DNA of 64,000 nt from Bacillota bacterium (GTDB taxonomy: Bacteria > Bacillota > Ch66 > Ch109). How positions within the stretch are numbered: the stretch's first letter is position 1; each line of letters starts with the position of its first letter. The notes under the pieces are model-generated. The model was given only the letters and a program-made list of their open reading frames with translations. It did not search any database and was not told the DNA's origin. This document shows, one piece after another, positions 59,713 to 64,000 of the stretch. Both the position numbers and the translations under genes were made by a program. The stretch spans positions 1 through 64,000 of the forward strand of contig JABLWZ010000010.1 of assembly GCA_013178275.1 (NCBI GenBank). Direction: 5' to 3'.

Positions 59713-59769
59713 CCTCTTCCTGATATATCCAGTTCAAAAATATTAGCATAACAATTGCTGCGATTTATC

Positions 59770-60990
59770 CTAGGCCTCCACCTTGATAATGGCCGCGTCA
59801 CCCTGGGTCAGGCCGCCGCAGATGCCGACAACGCCCATACCGCCACCGCGCCGCATCAGTTCATACATCATGGTGATGATGATCCGGGCGCCGCTGGCGC
59901 AGTTGGCGTGGCCGACCGCGATAGCCCCGCCGTTCACATTCATCTTGGCTTTAATGGCCTGGTACTTGGCGTCATCGCCATCAGCCAGGATTTTGGCGCT
60001 GACCAGTGGAACGCAGGCAAAGGCCTCGTTGATTTCAACCAGCTCCATATCGTCCAGGGTTAAGCCGGTCTTGGCAAAACACTGCTTGATCCCCACCGCC
60101 GGAGCGATCGGCAGCATGGACGGATTGGCTCCGGTGCTCACCATGGCGATTATGGTGGCCAACGGCTTCACACCCAGTTCTTCAGCCTTGGCCCGGGTAG
60201 TAATAATGACAGCAACCGCGCCGTCGTTGAGGCCAGGAGCGTTGCCGGCCGTGATGCCGCCGACATTGTCGAATACTGGCTTCAGTTTGGCGAGTCCTTC
60301 CAGAGTGGTATCCGGCCGGTACTGTTCATCTATGTCCAGGACCTTTACCTGCCCGTTTTTCTGAGGAAACTCCAGGGGCATCATTTCTTCTTTGAACCTG
60401 CCGTCTTTCCAGGCCGCACCGTATTTCTGGTGGCTGGCCAGGGCCCATTCATCCTGTTCCTGCCGGCTTACATCGTATTCCACCGCTACCCGGCCGGAGT
60501 CGACGGAAACCGGGGCATAGTCTTTGTAGCCCAGGGGGAATAGGGGGTCTTCCATTTTGATCTCCCCGATTTTATGGCCATTGAATCTGATGTCCCGCAG
60601 CAGATATGGGATTGAAGAAAAATGGGTCGCACCGCCGGCCAGAACCACATCGGCCTCCCCAGCTTTGATCGTACGGATGGCGAAGTTGATGACCGAAGTC
60701 CCTGAAACACAGGCCTTGTCGATCGTACAGGATGGTGTCTCGGGCGGCATACCCGCTTTAAGCATGCTCTGCCGGGCCACAACGGGGGTGAAGACGTCCT
60801 TGGTGTTGGAGGTGTCGCCGCAGCCCCACCAAACTTCCCCGATCTGCTCCGGTTTAAGGTTGGCCCGTTTGATGGCCTCCTTCATAGCGATGGCGCCTAA
60901 ATCCACCACATCCATATCTTTCATGGTCCCGCCGAAACGGCCAAAGGGTGTTCTGACCGCACTGATGATTACCATATCGTCTTTATTCAT
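59770..60990 (-). CDS. Thiolase (acetyl-CoA C-acetyltransferase type)
   Basis: A 406-aa thiolase. IISAVRTPFGRFGG at the N-terminus; nucleophilic Cys in DKACVSGTSVINFAI; His in GGAIAVGHANCASGARI; second Cys in GICGGLTQGDAAI. It cleaves a 3-oxoacyl-CoA with CoA, or condenses acetyl-CoA. The start is the ATG at 60990 after AAGGAGG; an extension to 61125 overlaps the dehydrogenase gene. It lies 37 bp after that gene. Confidence 0.94.
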   Translation of the reverse strand: MNKDDMVIISAVRTPFGRFGGTMKDMDVVDLGAIAMKEAIKRANLKPEQIGEVWWGCGDTSNTKDVFTPVVARQSMLKAGMPPETPSCTIDKACVSGTSVINFAIRTIKAGEADVVLAGGATHFSSIPYLLRDIRFNGHKIGEIKMEDPLFPLGYKDYAPVSVDSGRVAVEYDVSRQEQDEWALASHQKYGAAWKDGRFKEEMMPLEFPQKNGQVKVLDIDEQYRPDTTLEGLAKLKPVFDNVGGITAGNAPGLNDGAVAVIITTRAKAEELGVKPLATIIAMVSTGANPSMLPIAPAVGIKQCFAKTGLTLDDMELVEINEAFACVPLVSAKILADGDDAKYQAIKAKMNVNGGAIAVGHANCASGARIIITMMYELMRRGGGMGVVGICGGLTQGDAAIIKVEA

Positions 60991-61027
60991 AGCTGTAGCC
61001 TCCTTAAGATTCATCTTCAAACAGTGA

Positions 61028-61882
61028 TTAATCGTTATAGGTATAGAAACCGCGGCCGGTCTTCCGGCCCAGTTCGCCAGCCCGCACCATCTGGCGCAGC
61101 AGAGGCGCGGCCTTGTATTTATCACCTAAATCTCTTTCCAGGGTCTCCAGGCCGTGCAGAACGATCTCCGCGCCGACCATATCGATCAGGGCCAGCGGGC
61201 CGATCGGGAAATTGCAGCACAGCTTCATGGCTTTGTCTACGTCTTCCGGTTTGTTTCCGTCCATAACACACTTGACAGCCTCGTTGTTCAGCACATCCAG
61301 CAGTCGGCTGACGATGAACCCGGCATAGTCGACCGCCATCACCGGCTCGCGTCCAATCTGCTTGACATATGCTACAACCGCATCCATCACCTCATCAGAA
61401 GTCAACCGGCCGCGAATCAGTTCAACCCCGATCATCACCGGCACGGGATTCATAAAATGGATGCCGCAGACATGCTGCGGCCGGGTGGTGGCGGAAGCGA
61501 TGCTGGTTATAGGCAGGGTTGAGGTATTGGAACCCAGAATAGCCCCCGGTTTGCACGCCGCGTCGAGCCGCTTGAAAACCTCCATTTTGAGTTCCAGGTT
61601 TTCCGGCACCGCTTCGATCACCAGGTCAGCGTCTTTAACCGCTTCCTCCAGGCTGGTAGTGGTGCTGATCCGCGCGAAAAGGGCGTCGGCTTCCTCCTGG
61701 CTGACTTTCCCTTTAGCCGCCAGCTTGCCCACACTCTTTTTGATGGTATTTAATCCGTTTTCCAGGGCTGTTTCGGCAATATCCTGCATCACGACGGTAT
61801 ATCCCGCCGCGGCGGTGACCTGGGTTATACCGTTGCCCATGGCGCCGGCTCCAAGTACAGCGACTGTTTTGATATCAAACAT
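61028..61882 (-). CDS. 3-hydroxyacyl-CoA (3-hydroxybutyryl-CoA) dehydrogenase
   Basis: A 284-aa NAD(P)-dependent enzyme. Rossmann motif VAVLGAGAMGNGITQVTA, catalytic His in GIHFMNPVPVMIGVELI with the partner Glu nearby, and GFIVSRLLDVLNNEAV are conserved. The size is that of the monofunctional clostridial type. It lies 23 bp after the crotonase and 37 bp before the thiolase, completing hydration-oxidation-thiolysis. Confidence 0.94.
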   Translation of the reverse strand: MFDIKTVAVLGAGAMGNGITQVTAAAGYTVVMQDIAETALENGLNTIKKSVGKLAAKGKVSQEEADALFARISTTTSLEEAVKDADLVIEAVPENLELKMEVFKRLDAACKPGAILGSNTSTLPITSIASATTRPQHVCGIHFMNPVPVMIGVELIRGRLTSDEVMDAVVAYVKQIGREPVMAVDYAGFIVSRLLDVLNNEAVKCVMDGNKPEDVDKAMKLCCNFPIGPLALIDMVGAEIVLHGLETLERDLGDKYKAAPLLRQMVRAGELGRKTGRGFYTYND

Positions 61883-61905
61883 GCAGTCTCACCATCCAAT
61901 CTTGT

Positions 61906-62691
61906 TTATTTCCCCTTGAATTGGGGTTCCCGTTTTTCCAGAAAAGCCGCGATACCTTCATCCCGGTCCTCAGTGGCATAGCATTCGCCCCAGAGTTCGA
62001 TTTCCATCTGCAGACCTGAATCCAAATCCATTTCCAGGCCCCGGTCAATGGCAACCTTGGCAAGCTCTAAAATGGCGCTGGATTTGCCGGCTATGGCTCG
62101 GGCGAGCTGTTCGGCCTCAGCCATCAGGTCAGCCGTCGGAACCACCTTGTTGACCAACCCGATTTCGTTGGCCCTGGAAGCATCGATCATCTGCCCGCTG
62201 AAAACCAATTCTTTGGCCCGGGCTGGCCCGATCAAACGGGCAAGCCGCTGGGTCCCGCCTCCGCCGGGAATGAATCCCAAATTGATTTCCGGCTGTCCAA
62301 ACTTCGCGTGAGGCGCGGCGATCCGGATGTCACAGCACATGGCGACCTCCAGGCCTCCCCCTAAGGTAAATCCGTTTAAAGCCGCAATAACCGGTTTGGT
62401 GAAACTGGCGATTGTCTGCTGAGTGACCTTGGTTCTCAGGGCAAACCGCCGGGCCTCCAGGAACGAACACTTTTGCAGTTCTCGAATGTCCGCGCCGGCG
62501 GCAAATGCCCGGTCGCCTTTACCGGTGAGAATAACCGCCTTAACCTCTTCATCCTGGCTCATCTCATCGAAAATCAACTTCAGTTCCCGAAATACTGTGG
62601 AATTCAGCGCGTTAAGCACCTCGGGCCGATTGATGGTGACAAACGCCACCCCGTCCGCCTTGCGGTACTCAAGTGTTTCATAGCCGCTCAT
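61906..62691 (-). CDS. Enoyl-CoA hydratase (crotonase)
   Basis: A 261-aa crotonase with both catalytic Glu residues: GGGLEVAMCCDIR and FGQPEINLGFIPGGGG. GDRAFAAGADIRELQ forms the CoA pocket. It should hydrate a 2-enoyl-CoA to the (S)-3-hydroxyacyl-CoA for the following dehydrogenase. It is the first enzyme gene of the cluster; GGAGGTGC precedes the ATG. Confidence 0.95.
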   Translation of the reverse strand: MSGYETLEYRKADGVAFVTINRPEVLNALNSTVFRELKLIFDEMSQDEEVKAVILTGKGDRAFAAGADIRELQKCSFLEARRFALRTKVTQQTIASFTKPVIAALNGFTLGGGLEVAMCCDIRIAAPHAKFGQPEINLGFIPGGGGTQRLARLIGPARAKELVFSGQMIDASRANEIGLVNKVVPTADLMAEAEQLARAIAGKSSAILELAKVAIDRGLEMDLDSGLQMEIELWGECYATEDRDEGIAAFLEKREPQFKGK

Positions 62692-63016
62692 AGCTCAGAG
62701 CACCTCCTTCCGAACACTTTTTTCGTCAACCCCGTCGGCAATCAGTCCTTAATTGAAAAATAGCCCTGAACACCCCGGCAAGTCTATATGTTCGGTTGCC
62801 AAGTCTTCAACGCCTCAACCGGAGTTGAAGATTCTTCCTAACTGCCGAAGAAAAACTCGGCTGTCGCCAAGCCTCTGGCGAAGGCGAAAGCCGTAGTTGC
62901 ACTTGCTTGCATCGGAAAGTCCGCTAATATACTTTCCGATAGCGTAAAATAATGAAGATCCGCCGCCTGGCCATGCCAGGCAGTGGATCTTCGAAGCCTA
63001 TGGTCTTATCAGTTAC
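62692..63016. other. Intergenic region upstream of the catabolic cluster, with repeat family 2 and a terminator hairpin
   Basis: No gene seen. It holds a family 2 repeat copy (62851-62945) and a hairpin GAAGATCC...CTGGC-CAT-GCCAG...GGATCTTC (62953-62990) that fits as terminator of the XRE gene. The promoter of the catabolic operon must lie between about 62700 and 62850, but no clear -35/-10 pair was identified. Confidence 0.6.
62851..62945. repeat. Dispersed repeat family 2, longest copy
   Basis: GAAAAACTCGGCTGTCGCCA, TCTGGCGAAGGCGAAAGCCG, TAGTTGCACTTGCTTGCATC and ACTTTCCGATAGCG. Matches 36222-36312 in the same order. Confidence 0.6.
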
Positions 63017-63577
63017 TCAGTTTCGCACATAAAGCAGCAGTATCTCCGCTCTATCACAGTTATGGGGAAGGATCTTATGCCCGTGATTGGCGTCAAAGAA
63101 AGCGGTGTCGCCATTCTTGAGGACATACTCTTCTTCCCGAAAATTGAGTTTCACATCCCCTTCTAAAACCAGGAAGAACTCTAACCCGTCGTGTTCCACG
63201 TATCTGGCGGACTTTGCCCCTTCCTGGATCAATAAAACAAAGGCCTCCATTTTGGCTTCCCGGGAACCGCCCACACGGAAATACTCGTAGCCGAGTTTTC
63301 CCGGCGTGTTGCTGCTCGCCCATTTCCGTCGGTCGTTCGACCTGACGATAGTTGCCATCTTCTTAGGTGCAGAGCTGGAAACCAGATCGGAAATATTGAC
63401 TCCTAACGACTGGGCAATGTCAAGGAGCAGCTCCAGATTGATCGATGCCTTGTTGGCCTCGATCTTGCAGATCAGGCTCTTGGTGACATTGCAGCGGGAT
63501 GCCAACTGGGTTTGGGTCATGCCGTTCTGAATCCGAATATTTCTGATTCTCTGGGCAGTACTACAAGCAGTTGCCAT
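63017..63577 (-). CDS. XRE-family regulator with C-terminal cupin domain
   Basis: A 186-aa regulator. The N-terminal helix-turn-helix (about residues 8-63) has NGMTQTQLASRCNVTKSLIC; the C-terminal cupin (about 105-186) has EHDGLEFFLVLEGDVKLNF and DANHGHKILPH. This architecture typically senses a small acid or amine through the cupin. As the gene next to and upstream of the cluster on the same strand, it is the best candidate for its regulator, sensing the imported compound; this is inferred from position. Confidence 0.9.
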   Translation of the reverse strand: MATACSTAQRIRNIRIQNGMTQTQLASRCNVTKSLICKIEANKASINLELLLDIAQSLGVNISDLVSSSAPKKMATIVRSNDRRKWASSNTPGKLGYEYFRVGGSREAKMEAFVLLIQEGAKSARYVEHDGLEFFLVLEGDVKLNFREEEYVLKNGDTAFFDANHGHKILPHNCDRAEILLLYVRN

Positions 63578-63891
63578 AAATCCACTTCCTTTCTGCTCAT
63601 ATAGTTAACGGCCAAACCATACTTCACGGGTTTTATTACTGAATAAGTTGCTTTTATGCAAGTAGAAAGGATGTGACAGCCGGGTACGATACCCGATTAC
63701 ATGATTTAGTTGAAGGCAGATGATAGTTTTTAATTCAAGGATGGAGATAAAGTATTCCTATTTGACCGCGATTATATACTGAAAGCTTTAAAAAATTCTG
63801 TTGAAAAGGTCGAGCGCCTTTCAACTTTTTATTAAGAATATAATTCAACATCCATCTTTAAATTCCCTTTATATTATAAATATATAATTAT
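63578..63891. other. Intergenic region, AT-rich, with a terminator hairpin
   Basis: No gene seen. GTTGAAAAGG...CCTTTCAAC followed by TTTTTATT (63800-63832) is an intrinsic terminator on the + strand and, less well, on the minus strand for the truncated gene at 63892. Confidence 0.6.
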
Positions 63892-64000
63892 TTACAATTG
63901 CCGCCTGACCAGGTACAAAGAGGCAATTCCGCCCGCACCGCCTAAGACCACCAGGTAGATAAGCCCCATCGCGTAACTGCTGGTAAGCTGGATCAGGCCG
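63892..64000 (-). CDS. C-terminal fragment of a probable MFS transporter (runs off the window)
   Basis: Minus-strand reading gives GLIQLTSSYAMGLIYLVVLG then GAGGIASLYLVRRQL and a stop: a final membrane helix with a short basic tail, as in MFS permeases of the oxalate/formate antiporter type. Only 36 residues are visible, so the family is tentative. It may belong to the same catabolic region as the genes to its left. Confidence 0.5.
   Translation of the reverse strand, partial: GLIQLTSSYAMGLIYLVVLGGAGGIASLYLVRRQL

Noticed and set aside
1..64000. CRISPR arrays, tRNA/rRNA genes, intact insertion sequences
   Set aside because: No regularly spaced repeats, cloverleaf sequences or transposase-like proteins were found on either strand; the repeats seen are irregularly dispersed.

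Overview
The window looks like chromosomal DNA of an obligately anaerobic, moderately GC-rich Firmicute, probably a clostridial-class Peptococcaceae/Desulfotomaculia or Pelotomaculum-like organism. The evidence is the oxygen-independent (cbi) cobalamin pathway, T-box and cobalamin riboswitch control, oxygen-sensitive 2-hydroxyacyl-CoA dehydratase systems, and PadR/HAAS and XRE-cupin regulators with strong AGGAGG-type ribosome binding sites. The genus is an inference. There are no rRNA, tRNA or CRISPR features and no intact insertion sequence.

Layout. 0-5.6 kb: a GT4 glycosyltransferase, a repeat-rich gap, a tandem-nitrilase protein whose second domain has lost its catalytic triad, and a PadR regulator overlapping an FtsW/RodA-like membrane protein. 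5.6-24.3 kb: a near-complete anaerobic adenosylcobalamin locus, all on the minus strand, in two riboswitch-controlled transcription units. The large unit is cbiA-cobQ-cbiB-cbiMNQO-cbiK-cbiL-cbiC-cbiD-cbiE-cbiT-cbiF-cbiG-cbiH-cbiJ. The second is cobT-cobU-cobS-cobD, whose promoter lies inside the 3' end of cbiJ. Each unit has a sigma-A-like promoter, a B12 riboswitch and an intrinsic terminator before the first gene. Together they cover cobalt import, cobalt insertion, ring contraction, amidation and lower-ligand attachment. Corrinoid adenosyltransferase and the alpha-ribazole phosphatase are not in the window.

24.3-35.4 kb: two small CBM25-like starch-binding proteins, a secreted copper-amine-oxidase-N/beta-propeller protein, aroF behind a T-box leader with two T-box/terminator modules, an AIM24-family protein, small membrane proteins (one of 58 aa), a lower-GC EamA transporter, and a two-component system with a His/Cys-rich protein, separated by copies of a dispersed 166-bp repeat.

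35.4-45.1 kb: a first 2-hydroxyacyl-CoA dehydratase set (activator plus two subunits) with an acyl-CoA ligase and a FadR-type regulator that has a palindromic operator at its own promoter. Next come biotin carboxylase and a carboxyltransferase-BCCP fusion in which the usual carbamylated metal-ligand lysine is Met. 45.1-49.1 kb: two paralogous 51-aa Cys-rich proteins, each with its own terminator, an orphan promoter-terminator unit that may encode a small RNA, a DUF72 protein, a soluble chemoreceptor-like protein and an atypical crotonase.

49.3-63.6 kb: a minus-strand catabolic cluster made of an XRE-cupin regulator, crotonase, hydroxyacyl-CoA dehydrogenase, thiolase, a second dehydratase set with its activator, a TRAP transporter, an SDR, a CoA-transferase, an acyl-CoA dehydrogenase and a MaoC hydratase. 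It reads as uptake of a carboxylate, CoA activation, reductive dehydration of a 2-hydroxyacyl-CoA (or a related radical reduction), then beta-oxidation. The substrate cannot be read from the sequence. The window ends in the C-terminus of a probable MFS transporter.
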